A stretch of 64,000 bases of DNA from Streptomyces sp. NBC_00370 (GCF_036084755.1 NZ_CP107968.1:7076001-7140000); one strand, 5' to 3'; counted from the stretch's first letter, positions 1 through 8,297 are shown. A program made the numbers and translations. The notes: a model not told the origin generated them from the sequence alone.

Positions 1-1059
1 GCCCTGGTCGTCGGGATCGAGCGGTACGCGGCAGGCGACACCTGGACACTGCCGGGGCCCGCCAGGGACGCGGTGCGGTTCCGCGCCTGGCTGCGCGCGG
101 CGGGTGTGCCGGAACACAACATCCTGCTGCATCTCGCCCCGGCCGACGGCTACGACCCCGGCGTCGCGTACCGCCCCGCCGACCACGCCGCCCTGCGGCG
201 GGCCCTCGTCGGTGAACTGCCCGCGCTGCGCGGTGACGCGCTGTGGATCTGGTGGGGCGGCCACGGCGTACTCGACCAGGACGAGCGGATCCGGCTGTAC
301 TGCGCCGACGCGACCGAGGCCGACCGGCGCAACCTCGACCTGGAGTCCGCCCGGCGGGCGCTGTCCAGTGACGCCCTGCCCGGATTCGCCCGGCAGACCT
401 GGGTCGTGGACGCCTGCCAGACCTTCGAGGAGCGGCACGGCTTCCCCCTCTCGCTGCCCGCCGAGACCCTGCCGGCCGGCGAGCGGGTGCACGCCCACCA
501 ACAGGCGCTGCTGCTCGCCGTCACCCGGGGCCAGCGCGCGGCCAACGATCCGGTCGGACGTACGGGTCTCTTTTCGGACGTTGTTCTCGGCGAACTGGGC
601 GCCGAAGCGGCGCCGGAGCCCGGGCCGCTCTTCGCCCGGGTCGCTGCCCGGATGGAAGCGCTACGGGCCGACGGCGTGACCGAACAGACCCCGTCCGTCT
701 TCCTGCGCGGCCCCGGGCTCGACACATCCCTGCCCGCACCGCGCGCGCAGGCCCGCCCCGGCGCGGGCAGCCCCATGCTGCGGCTGGTCGAGGCGCTGCT
801 CGCCTACCCGATGATGGGCGACCGCGACGAGCGGCAGACCCTGGTCAGCGCCCTGGACCCGGGCATCGTCGCCCGGCTGCCCCGGCACGCGGTGCCGCGC
901 ACCGATCTCGTCAATCTCGCACGCACCCTGGGCCGCCGGCCCGACGACCTGTGGCAGTTGTACGACGCCGTCACGCTGCTCGACGACGACCCGCGCAGGA
1001 GCGACGAACTGCGGCGGGCGATCAGTGAGTTGAACGGCGGTACCGGCGGCCCCCGCTGA
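1..1059 (+). CDS. Caspase-like (peptidase C14) protease with C-terminal EAD-like domain, 5' partial
   Basis: The frame is open from base 1 with no start in the window, so the gene begins upstream. The visible N-terminus (ALVVGIERYAAG, then LPGPARDAVRF) is the first strand and helix of the caspase/metacaspase fold. The catalytic His lies in WWGGHGVLD (codon at 262) and the catalytic Cys in VVDACQTFEE (codon at 415), so both members of the dyad are present. After a short Pro/Arg linker (about 735-765), the last 95 residues form an all-helical domain (LRLVEALLAYP to ELRRAISELNG) like the death-like effector-associated domains (EADs) that Streptomyces fuse to caspase and trypsin effectors. EADs recruit effectors by like-with-like contacts. 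A predicted cytosolic protease of a suicide or immune type is inferred, and its substrate is unknown. The next two genes, on the same strand, suggest a peptide-modification partner. Confidence 0.85.
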   Translation, partial: ALVVGIERYAAGDTWTLPGPARDAVRFRAWLRAAGVPEHNILLHLAPADGYDPGVAYRPADHAALRRALVGELPALRGDALWIWWGGHGVLDQDERIRLYCADATEADRRNLDLESARRALSSDALPGFARQTWVVDACQTFEERHGFPLSLPAETLPAGERVHAHQQALLLAVTRGQRAANDPVGRTGLFSDVVLGELGAEAAPEPGPLFARVAARMEALRADGVTEQTPSVFLRGPGLDTSLPAPRAQARPGAGSPMLRLVEALLAYPMMGDRDERQTLVSALDPGIVARLPRHAVPRTDLVNLARTLGRRPDDLWQLYDAVTLLDDDPRRSDELRRAISELNGGTGGPR

Positions 1060-1160
1060 TCGCCCGGCGCAAAAGCAGGGTTTCAGTACCGGTGCTCTGT
1101 GGTCATGATGGGAGAAGGCGGTGGCATCTTGTGCCGCCGCGCGCGAAGGGGGAGCACGTC

Positions 1161-1352
1161 TTGGACCAGCTGGTGGATGCCGACATAACGCCGGAGCATG
1201 TCGAATCCGATGTGACGGATCTGACCGCGGTGAGTATCGCCGCGCTCCGCGGGCTCGCCGCCCCAGCGCCGAACCGGCGGCTGCTCGACGAGATAGGACG
1301 GCCGCGCAGCAACGCACTGGGTGGCACGAACCCGCCCGGCTGGGCCGTGTGA
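1161..1352 (+). CDS. Small precursor-like peptide (63 aa), candidate RiPP substrate
   Basis: A TTG start at 1161 is preceded by a strong ribosome-binding site (AAGGGGGAG, 1146-1154) at about 7 nt. The longer reading from GTG 1092 has no such site. The predicted peptide has an acidic N-terminal half with VTDLTAVSIAALRGL, which resembles the leader consensus of FxsA-type (FXSXX-COOH) precursors. A short basic stretch (NRRLLDEIGRPR) follows, then a Gly/Pro-rich tail, NALGGTNPPGWAV, that looks like a core. It ends 20 bp before a HEXXH peptide-modification enzyme. Leader plus core plus adjacent tailoring enzyme supports a ribosomally made, modified peptide. It lacks the terminal FxSxx motif, so it is not a classical FxsA. 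No radical SAM gene is in the window; one could lie upstream of base 1. Confidence 0.55.
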   Translation: MDQLVDADITPEHVESDVTDLTAVSIAALRGLAAPAPNRRLLDEIGRPRSNALGGTNPPGWAV

Positions 1353-1372
1353 CGGATTGACGGAGACGGTCC

Positions 1373-3184
1373 ATGACCTCGGACGAGCCGTACGAACGCT
1401 TTCGCATGCCCGGCCGCCTGTTCGACGAACTCGCCGAAGGCGGCGGCTCGGCCGAGGCGGTCGCCTTTCTGCTGCGGAGTGAACGCACCCGCAGGCTCCT
1501 GCTGTTGCGGGAACTGCTCGCCCGGCTGGACGAACAGCCGGACGTCCTCGGCGGCCCGGCCGCCTCGATCTGGCGGTACGTCGAAGAGGCCGCCCTGCGT
1601 GCCCCGGACGCGGTCGAGGCGCTGCTGCTCAGCCCGCAGGCCGGCAGCTGGCTGGCCCATATGCTGCGGCGGCTGCACGGCACCGCCTCGGGCCCGCCGC
1701 TGTGGGCGGACGCCGGCCAGCTCGCCGCGCTCGCTCTGGTCGCCTGCGTGCGCAGCGGTACGGACGCCGATCTGCGGGTGCCCGCGCTCGCCGGCAGCGT
1801 CAACCTGCCCACGCTCGGCCTGATGCTGCTCCCCGGCCCAACGGAGAAGGGCGACAACGGAGCGCGCTGGGTACCCGCCGTCGTCCGGGACCGCCGGGTG
1901 ACGGTGGGACCTGCCGGCCGCACCGTCACCGTCCGGCCGCTGGAGGACGAGCGCGGCGCCCACTGGCTCCCGCTGCGGACGCTGCGCGCGGGTCCCGGCG
2001 GCCCGCCGATCTGGCTGGACGACCTCGACCCGTACCGGGACCTGGACGAACCGGTCGGCCCCGCGCCGCTCGAAGCCGCCGAGACGCGGGCCTGGCAGAC
2101 GCTGCTGGACGAAGCGGTCGAGATCCTGCGGCCCTCGGGACCCGAACCCGGGCGACTGCGCCCCGAGGAGATCAGCAGGATCGTCCCCTGGCGCCCGGCA
2201 CCACGGCTGCTGGAGACGTCACCGGACGTCACCCACGACCCGGCCGGCCCCGGCGGCACCGACGCGGGCACCACTCCGGGCGTCCGGCTCAGTGCCTCCA
2301 CCGGCGACGCGTTCGGCTCCATGATGATCGCCCGGCCGCCCGGCGCCCTCGATCTGGCCGAGACCCTCGTCCACGAGTTCCAGCACAGCAAACTCGGCGC
2401 GCTGCTCCACCTCTTCCCGCTCCTCGGCGACAACCGCGACGAATGCCACTACGCCCCCTGGCGCCCCGACCCGAGACATCTGCCCGGGCTGCTGCACGGC
2501 GCGTACGCCTTCACCGGCGTCGCCGGATTCTGGCGCGAGCGGCTCGGCGACAAGGAGGCCGACCCCACCGGACTCGCCCCCTTCCAGTTCGCCCTGCGCC
2601 GCCTCCAGACCCGGCTCGTCGTCCGGACCCTCGCCACCCGGGCCGTCCTCACCCCGCAGGGGCGGCGGCTGGTGTCCGGGCTCGCCGCGACCCTGGACGA
2701 CTGGCTGCGGGAGCCGGTCGCGCCGGAAGCGGTGGCGCGGGCCCGCGCGGCCGCCGTCAGCCACCGGGTCGAGTGGCGGCTGCGCAACATCGCCGCCGAC
2801 GGGACGCCCGTCGGCGCCCGGGACGGCTCGGGGGACGGCTCGGACGACGCGTACTGGCAGGACGACCGGGTCAGGCTCTACGGCCTGCCGCCCGTGACGT
2901 ACGGCGCGGGGGCGAGCGCCGACGAACTCCTCACCTCGGGGGACCAGGCCGCCGCACTGCCGCGGTACGCCGCCGACCTGCGCGCACACCCCGACGACCC
3001 GCACGCGCTGGCCGGCTGGCTGCTCGGCTGGGCGGCGGGCCGGGCGGACGGCCGCAGGCTGCTGGCCCGCCCCGAACGTTTCCGCGCGGCCCTGACGACC
3101 GCCGGGATCGCCCCGGGGGACGCCGAAGGCATGCGCGAAACGGCCGGTTCACTCCTCCGTCGTGGCGGTGCGAACCGGCCGTGA
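1373..3184 (+). CDS. HEXXH-motif peptide-modification protein (mod_HExxH / alpha-KG-type peptide beta-hydroxylase family)
   Basis: This 603-aa protein starts at ATG 1373 behind GGAGA. The metal motif HEFQHSK begins at His334, inside DLAETLVHEFQHSKLGAL, and is followed by YAPWRPDPR and a conserved LLHGAYAF segment. That arrangement matches the HEXXH domain found alone or fused behind FxsB-type radical SAM maturases (mod_HExxH in TIGRFAM terms). From memory, family members have been described as 2-oxoglutarate-dependent peptide beta-hydroxylases rather than proteases. The N-terminal 300 residues are helical and Leu/Arg-rich, and the C-terminal 80 (from about 525) look TPR-like. The gene lies 20 bp behind the small peptide gene, which would be its natural substrate, and shares a strand with the caspase gene. 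Hydroxylation of the peptide is inferred. Confidence 0.75.
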   Translation: MTSDEPYERFRMPGRLFDELAEGGGSAEAVAFLLRSERTRRLLLLRELLARLDEQPDVLGGPAASIWRYVEEAALRAPDAVEALLLSPQAGSWLAHMLRRLHGTASGPPLWADAGQLAALALVACVRSGTDADLRVPALAGSVNLPTLGLMLLPGPTEKGDNGARWVPAVVRDRRVTVGPAGRTVTVRPLEDERGAHWLPLRTLRAGPGGPPIWLDDLDPYRDLDEPVGPAPLEAAETRAWQTLLDEAVEILRPSGPEPGRLRPEEISRIVPWRPAPRLLETSPDVTHDPAGPGGTDAGTTPGVRLSASTGDAFGSMMIARPPGALDLAETLVHEFQHSKLGALLHLFPLLGDNRDECHYAPWRPDPRHLPGLLHGAYAFTGVAGFWRERLGDKEADPTGLAPFQFALRRLQTRLVVRTLATRAVLTPQGRRLVSGLAATLDDWLREPVAPEAVARARAAAVSHRVEWRLRNIAADGTPVGARDGSGDGSDDAYWQDDRVRLYGLPPVTYGAGASADELLTSGDQAAALPRYAADLRAHPDDPHALAGWLLGWAAGRADGRRLLARPERFRAALTTAGIAPGDAEGMRETAGSLLRRGGANRP

Positions 3185-3339
3185 GCGGGAAACCGCCCTG
3201 ACGCGAAGGGACTTCCGCAGCCGTTCGGCCGAATTCGCGCGGATTGAGCGCCACACCGGACGGCTGGGGCTACCCTCGTCATCTGACCTGCGCACCGTAC
3301 CGAGGACTGCGCACCGGATTGAGGAGAGGGGAGGGGCCG

Positions 3340-5988
3340 ATGGCGCCCCGGCCGGAGCAATCGGTCACCCTTCCGCTGATGGAGCGTGAATCCGAACTCG
3401 CCGCAGCTTCCCACGCCCTGGACGCGCTGTGCGCCGACGAGCCTTCGGCGGCGCTGCTCGTCTACCGGGGAGCGGCGGGACTCGGCAAGACGGCCCTGCT
3501 CTCCGAAGTCGCGAAACTCGCCGACGGACGCTGCACGGTGTGGACGGCGCGGGGCGGCGAGACCGTCAACTCCGTTCCCTTCCACGTCGTACGGCAACTG
3601 CTGCACGTCGCCCTGACGAGCAATCAGGTCCCGGACGCGCGCGAGTTACTCGGCGACCGGTACGAGATCGCGGGACCCGCGCTCGGCATAGCGCCGCCCG
3701 GTGAACAGCACGCCGACCCGCAAGGGGTCAGGGACGCGCTGGACGCCCTGGTCGACCGGCTCGCCGAGGAGTACGGACCGCTCGTACTCGTCGTCGACGA
3801 CGCGCAGTGGTCCGACCCCGAAACCCTTGCCTGGCTCACCTCGTACACCCGGCGCCCCACCGGCGGACGCTCCGTCCTCGTCGTGGTGGCCTACCGCACC
3901 GAGGAGGCCGGCGGCCCCGCCGAGGAATACCTCCAGCTCCTCGGCGCCGCGGCCAAGTTGCAGGTCACCCTCCGCGAGCTGACCCCCGACGCGACGGCGG
4001 GCCTGGTGCGCGCCGCGCTCGGCGAGGCGGCCGACGACCCGTTCTGCCGCGAAGTCTGGGCGGTCACCGCGGGCAACGCGTACGAGACGGTCGAACTGCT
4101 CGCCCGGGTACGGGAGAGCGCCCTCCTGCCGGTCGAGAGTTCCGCGGGCCTGCTGCGCGCCCTCGGCGCCAGCTCGCACGGTGAGGGACTCATCACCCGG
4201 CTCGAAGAACTCGGCGTCCCCGCAACGAATTTCGCCCGGGCGGCCGCCATCTTCGGCACCGGCATCTCGATGGACCTCGCCTCACAACTGACCGGTATGA
4301 ACCGGGAACTCGCCGCCGAATGTGCCGAACAGCTGCGCGCGGCCCGGATCCTGGTGGGCACCGACCCGCTGGAGTTCGTCCACCCGCTCATCGCGAACGA
4401 CGTCTACCGGTCGATCCCTCACGCGACCCGTACCGCGATGCACGGCGTCGCCGCCTGGGTGATCGTGAACAGCGGCCGTGGCGTGGTCGAAGCGGCGCCG
4501 CACCTGCTGGAGGTGCAGCCCGACGAGGACCCGGAACTCGTCCAGCAGCTGCGTGACGCGGCCGCCGAGAACCTGGCGATCGGGGCCCCCGACGCCGCCC
4601 GCAGATGCCTCGAACGCGCCCTGGCAGAGCCGCCGTTGCCCCGGGTGCGGGCCCGTGTGCTGTACGAGCTGGGCTGCGCCACCCTGCTGACCTCACCGGC
4701 CACCACGGCCGGACATCTGCGCGCCGCGCTGGAGACGAAGAAGCTGGACGAGGAGCTGCGGGTCGACGTGGTGTTCCACCTCGCCCAGGCCCTGACCCAC
4801 AACAACCAGACCGGCGAGGCGTCGCACCTGCTCGCCACCGAGTCGGCCCGCACCCCGCAGGGCCCCGCCAGGATGCGGCTGCAGACCGCGCACTTCCTGT
4901 GGGAGGGCGTGCAGGCCGTCGAGGAGGACGGCCACGCCCGCTCCGCCCGGCTCGCCGAGATGGCGGGCGAACTCAGCGGCCGTGACAACACCGAGCGGGT
5001 CATGCTGATGCTGCGCGCCTCCGACGCGACGGCGCGCGGCGAGAACGCCGAAGAGATCGTCGAGATCGCCGAACGGGCCCTGCTGGACGGGATGCTGGCG
5101 CCGGGCACCGGCTGGACCGACACCGCGTGGGGCTTCGAACCGCCGGCGCTGCTGGGGCTCGCCTACGCCTTCGCCGACCGGCTGGACCGCGCGGAGAGCC
5201 TGTTCACCGAAGGGCTGCGCGCCTTCGAGATCTCTGGCTGGAGCGGCGGCCATCTGGCCTTCGCCTACACACTCGTCGGGTATCTCAACCGCAGGCGCGG
5301 CCGGCTGGCCGAGGCCGAGACGTATCTGCGCGAGAGCCTGCGGCTCGCCGACCGGGTGGGTGACGGACTGCCCATGCACTGGGACGCCGCCTGCATGCTC
5401 ATCGACACACTCCTCGCCCGAGGACATGTCGACCGGGCCAGGGAGGCCGCCGAACAGTACGCGTTCGCGCCGCCGTACTCGTCCACCATCGTCATTCCTG
5501 ACGCACCGTCCGTTCGTGGCCGGCTGCTGCTGGCGCTCGGCCGTACGTCCGAGGGGATCGCCGAACTGGAAGCGGCCGGCGACGCGTTGACGTCCCGGGG
5601 ACGGCACAACATCATCATGGCGCCGTGGGCCCTGGACCTCGCGACCGCCCTCGCCGAACACGACCCGGCGAAGGCGGCGCAGCTCGCCGCGTACGCGCGC
5701 GACCGGGCGGAGCGCTTCGGTACGCACACCGCCATCGGCGTCGCCCTGTGCTGCTCGGCGTCCCTCAAGGAAGGGCCGGAGGCCGTCGAACTGCTCGCCC
5801 AGGCCGTCTCCCATCTGGAAGCCTCCCCGTGCGCCTACGAACTCGCCCACGCCAGGGTCGAGTACGGCATCGCCGCCGGGTTCGTCGCCGAACTCTCCGC
5901 GGGGCTGGAACTGGCCGAGGCCTGCGGCGCGGACGGGGTGGTGGCCCGGGCCCGCCGGGCGCTGGAGTCGGACAGCCTGCGCCGCTAG
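3340..5988 (+). CDS. LAL-type AAA ATPase regulator lacking the LuxR DNA-binding domain
   Basis: The start chosen is ATG 3340, behind a long purine-rich site (GGAGAGGGGAGG), giving 882 aa. The upstream in-frame start at 3244 has no site. An N-terminal AAA_16/STAND-like ATPase carries Walker A (GAAGLGKT) and Walker B (LVLVVDDAQWSD). A long TPR-like helical region follows (about residues 350-860, with pairs such as AERALLDGML and GRLAEAETYLRESLRLA). This is the layout of large ATP-binding LuxR (LAL/MalT-like) regulators, but the protein stops at ARRALESDSLRR, where the LuxR helix-turn-helix should begin. None of the three frames after 5988 contains that domain, so a recent frameshift is not evident. 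Codon 103 is TTA (3646), suggesting bldA-dependent translation. It may act as a sensor or scaffold, or signal through a partner. Confidence 0.75.
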   Translation: MAPRPEQSVTLPLMERESELAAASHALDALCADEPSAALLVYRGAAGLGKTALLSEVAKLADGRCTVWTARGGETVNSVPFHVVRQLLHVALTSNQVPDARELLGDRYEIAGPALGIAPPGEQHADPQGVRDALDALVDRLAEEYGPLVLVVDDAQWSDPETLAWLTSYTRRPTGGRSVLVVVAYRTEEAGGPAEEYLQLLGAAAKLQVTLRELTPDATAGLVRAALGEAADDPFCREVWAVTAGNAYETVELLARVRESALLPVESSAGLLRALGASSHGEGLITRLEELGVPATNFARAAAIFGTGISMDLASQLTGMNRELAAECAEQLRAARILVGTDPLEFVHPLIANDVYRSIPHATRTAMHGVAAWVIVNSGRGVVEAAPHLLEVQPDEDPELVQQLRDAAAENLAIGAPDAARRCLERALAEPPLPRVRARVLYELGCATLLTSPATTAGHLRAALETKKLDEELRVDVVFHLAQALTHNNQTGEASHLLATESARTPQGPARMRLQTAHFLWEGVQAVEEDGHARSARLAEMAGELSGRDNTERVMLMLRASDATARGENAEEIVEIAERALLDGMLAPGTGWTDTAWGFEPPALLGLAYAFADRLDRAESLFTEGLRAFEISGWSGGHLAFAYTLVGYLNRRRGRLAEAETYLRESLRLADRVGDGLPMHWDAACMLIDTLLARGHVDRAREAAEQYAFAPPYSSTIVIPDAPSVRGRLLLALGRTSEGIAELEAAGDALTSRGRHNIIMAPWALDLATALAEHDPAKAAQLAAYARDRAERFGTHTAIGVALCCSASLKEGPEAVELLAQAVSHLEASPCAYELAHARVEYGIAAGFVAELSAGLELAEACGADGVVARARRALESDSLRR

Positions 5989-6010
5989 GTCGTGTCCGCG
6001 CAGTCTCGTC
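5987..6010 (+). repeat. Copy 1 of a dispersed 24-bp sequence
   Basis: Bases 5987-6010 begin AGGTCGTGTCCGCG and match the reverse complement of 58166-58189 at 23 of 24 positions. A shorter 13-bp match lies at 34623-34635. This copy overlaps the TAG stop of the LAL-like gene. It may be the edge of a dispersed intergenic element. Confidence 0.5.
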
Positions 6011-6087
6011 GTCCGGATCAGGCCCTGGCCGGTCGCCGGCACCCCGTATTCTGGCCCTGCCACCGTTCCACGCAGGAGAGCAGAGCC

Positions 6088-6909
6088 ATGCCCCAGCCGA
6101 CCGATCCCGCCCTGCGGGCCGACTGCGGTGCCTGCTTCGGGCTGTGCTGTGTCGCCCTGACCTTCTCGGTCTCCGCCGACTTCCCCGTGGCCAAGAAGGC
6201 GGGGGAGCCCTGCCGTCATCTGGGGACCGGCTTCGGCTGCGGCATCCACGACGACCTGCGCCCGCGCGGCTACGCGGGCTGCACGGTCTACGACTGTTTC
6301 GGCGCGGGACAGAAGATCTCCCAGCACACCTTCGGCGGCCGCGACTGGCGCGAGGCACCGGAGAGCGCCGGGCAGATGTTCGCCCTGCTGCCCGTGATGC
6401 GCCAGCTCCAGGAGATGCTCCGCCATCTCACCGAGGCGACGACGCTGCCGCAGGCCCGTCCGCTCCGCGCCGACCTGGCCCGTGAGCTGGCGGCGACGGA
6501 GCGGCTGACCCTGGGCGACGCGGACTCCCTGCTGGCGCTTGACGTGGCGGCGCACCGGCAGGGCGTCAGCGTCCTGCTGGCCCGTACGAGCGAACTCGTA
6601 CGGGCCCAGGTGCCGGGCAAGCGCAAGAACCGCAGGGGGGCGGACCTCTTCGGCGCCCGGCTCAAGGGCGCCGATCTGCGCGGGACCGATCTGCGCGGCG
6701 CGTATCTGATCGCCGCCGACCTGCGCGGCGCCGATCTGCGGCTCGCCGATCTCATCGGCGCCGACCTCCGGGACGCCGATCTGCGCGGCGCCGATCTGAC
6801 CGGGGCGATCTTCCTCACCCAGCCGCAGCTCCAGGCGGCGAAGGGCGACGCGGCGACCCGGCTGCCCGGCTCACTCGTCCGGCCCGCGCACTGGCAGCCG
6901 GCTCACTGA
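6088..6909 (+). CDS. Pentapeptide-repeat protein with N-terminal Cys-rich cluster
   Basis: ATG 6088 follows an AGGAGAG site, giving 273 aa. The first 75 residues hold eight cysteines (CGACFGLCC, then single Cys in EPCRHLG, GFGCGIH, AGCTVYDC), spaced like a YkgJ-type metal or Fe-S cluster domain. A helical middle (about 80-180) follows. From about 190 there are some ten tandem A(D/N)LxG pentapeptides (ADLFG, ADLRG, TDLRG, AYLIA and so on), which fold as a right-handed quadrilateral beta-helix. No signal peptide or membrane segment is seen. Pentapeptide proteins include gyrase-protecting DNA mimics, but this function is not assigned. The gene converges on the carboxypeptidase gene and their coding ends overlap by 7 bp, leaving no room for an intergenic terminator. 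Confidence 0.8.
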   Translation: MPQPTDPALRADCGACFGLCCVALTFSVSADFPVAKKAGEPCRHLGTGFGCGIHDDLRPRGYAGCTVYDCFGAGQKISQHTFGGRDWREAPESAGQMFALLPVMRQLQEMLRHLTEATTLPQARPLRADLARELAATERLTLGDADSLLALDVAAHRQGVSVLLARTSELVRAQVPGKRKNRRGADLFGARLKGADLRGTDLRGAYLIAADLRGADLRLADLIGADLRDADLRGADLTGAIFLTQPQLQAAKGDAATRLPGSLVRPAHWQPAH

Positions 6910-8195
6910 TCGGTCGGGCCGCCGCCGCGGCGGCGGCCCGTGCGGCGGAAGACGAAGAGCGCGATCGATCCCAGGGCGGCCGAACCCGTGAGCGCCAGCG
7001 GCAGGATGTACGCCGACGCCGGCTCCCCCTCGGCCGCGTCGGCCCCCGCGAGAGCCGCCGGATGCGCCCCGTGCGCGCCGTGCGCCGTATCCAGCGCCTT
7101 CTGCAACGCGCCGGTGCCGGTGCGTACCGTGTCAGGAGTGGTGGGCAGCTTCGGCGGCACCACCGGGGCCGGTTGCAGCGAGCCCACCGGACGTACGTGC
7201 CCGGCAGCGGCGAAGCCCCAGTCCAGCAGCCTTCTGGCCTCCGCGTACACGGCGTTCGACTCGCCCGACTGCGGGTTCATCACCGTCACCAGCACGGTGC
7301 GGCTGCCGTGTCTGGCCGCGGCGACCAGGGTGTTGCCCGCGTTCGTCGTATAGCCGTTCTTGACCCCGATCAGCCCCGGGTAGCGCGTGACCCCGTCGGC
7401 CCCGCTGAGCAGCCGGTTGGTGTTCTGGATGCCGAAGGTGGCCGTCTTGTCGCCGGGGAACTGTGCGTCGGCGGTCGAGGAGTACCCCACGAACTGCGGG
7501 TTGGCGAGGCCCGCCCGGCCGAAGACGGCGAGGTCGTAGGCCGACGAGACCTGCCCCGGCATGTCGTACCCGTCGGGGGAGACGACATGGGTGTCGAGGG
7601 CTCCCAACAGCTGTGCCTTGCGCTGCATCTGACTGACCGTCGACTCCACGCCGCCGTTCATCGCGGCGAGTACGTGCACGGCGTCGTTGCCGGAGCTGAG
7701 GAAGACGCCCCGCCACAGGTCGGCGACCCGGTAGGTGTGGCCGGGGACGACCCCCACCAGACTGCTGCCCTCGCCGATGCCGGCGAGGTCGGAGCTGGTG
7801 ACCCTGTGCAGGGTCTGCGCCGGCAGATGCGGCAGGGCGGTGAGGGCGAAGAGGGTCTTGAGGGTGCTGGCGGGCGGCAGTCTGCGGTGCGCGTCGTGGG
7901 CGGCGATCACGGCGCCCGTGTCCGCGTCGGAGACCAGCCAGGACAGGGCGGACACCTCGGAGGGGAGCGCGGGCGCGCCGGGCGCCGTGCGCACCTGGGT
8001 GCCGGACCCGTAGAGCAGGGCGGGGTCGGCGGGCAGCGCTGCCCGGTCGGACCGCGCGCCCTGCACGGGCCGCGCTGACGGATCGGTTCGGGGGTCGGCG
8101 GCTGCCGGGGACGGCGCCGGTACGAGGACCAGCAGGCCGGCGGCGAGAGCCACCGTCCCGGCGAGCGCGGAGCGCGTCACGGATCTGATGATCAT
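6903..8195 (-). CDS. D-alanyl-D-alanine carboxypeptidase (PBP5/PBP7-like, S11)
   Basis: This 430-aa protein has an N-terminal signal segment (ALAGTVALAAGLLVLVPA) and the three active-site motifs of serine D,D-carboxypeptidases: SxxK as STLK (Ser110), SxN as SGN in LSSGNDAVH, and a KTG-equivalent KNG in GVKNGYTTNAG, a form common in actinobacterial enzymes. The C-terminus carries an Ala/His/Gly linker, one membrane helix (ILPLALTGSAALGSIALFVF) and a basic tail, so it is anchored outside the membrane. It removes the terminal D-Ala of peptidoglycan stem peptides and so limits cross-linking. It lies downstream of the MmyB-like regulator, separated by about 157 bp with a hairpin. The start ATG 8195 is the only good one near the signal peptide. 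Confidence 0.92.
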   Translation of the reverse strand: MIIRSVTRSALAGTVALAAGLLVLVPAPSPAAADPRTDPSARPVQGARSDRAALPADPALLYGSGTQVRTAPGAPALPSEVSALSWLVSDADTGAVIAAHDAHRRLPPASTLKTLFALTALPHLPAQTLHRVTSSDLAGIGEGSSLVGVVPGHTYRVADLWRGVFLSSGNDAVHVLAAMNGGVESTVSQMQRKAQLLGALDTHVVSPDGYDMPGQVSSAYDLAVFGRAGLANPQFVGYSSTADAQFPGDKTATFGIQNTNRLLSGADGVTRYPGLIGVKNGYTTNAGNTLVAAARHGSRTVLVTVMNPQSGESNAVYAEARRLLDWGFAAAGHVRPVGSLQPAPVVPPKLPTTPDTVRTGTGALQKALDTAHGAHGAHPAALAGADAAEGEPASAYILPLALTGSAALGSIALFVFRRTGRRRGGGPTDQ

Positions 8196-8278
8196 TCAGC
8201 CACCGTAGGAACGGTCCGGGTATCCCGCACCGCCACCTGAGCCGACCGGACGTATCACTCCCCGTGGCCGCCCGTCCC

Positions 8279-8297
8279 GGCCCGGCGGCGCCGGGCC
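8279..8297 (-). terminator. Short GC hairpin after the MmyB-like regulator
   Basis: Arms of 8 bp (8279-8286 and 8290-8297) flank a 3-nt loop, 56 bp past the regulator stop. There is no T-run, as is usual in this kind of genome. The hairpin separates the regulator from the carboxypeptidase gene. Confidence 0.45.

Noticed and set aside
661..2433. Open frame of 590 codons antisense to the caspase and HEXXH genes
   Set aside because: Arg/Ser/Gly-rich translation, no ribosome-binding site, and both sense genes carry recognisable catalytic motifs.
5989..6087. Frameshifted LuxR helix-turn-helix after the LAL-like gene
   Set aside because: All three forward frames were read and none contains the LuxR helix-turn-helix pattern, so the domain is absent rather than shifted.
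4693..6555. Open frame of 620 codons antisense to the LAL-like gene
   Set aside because: Gly/Arg/Gln-rich translation with no family resemblance; the sense strand has Walker motifs.
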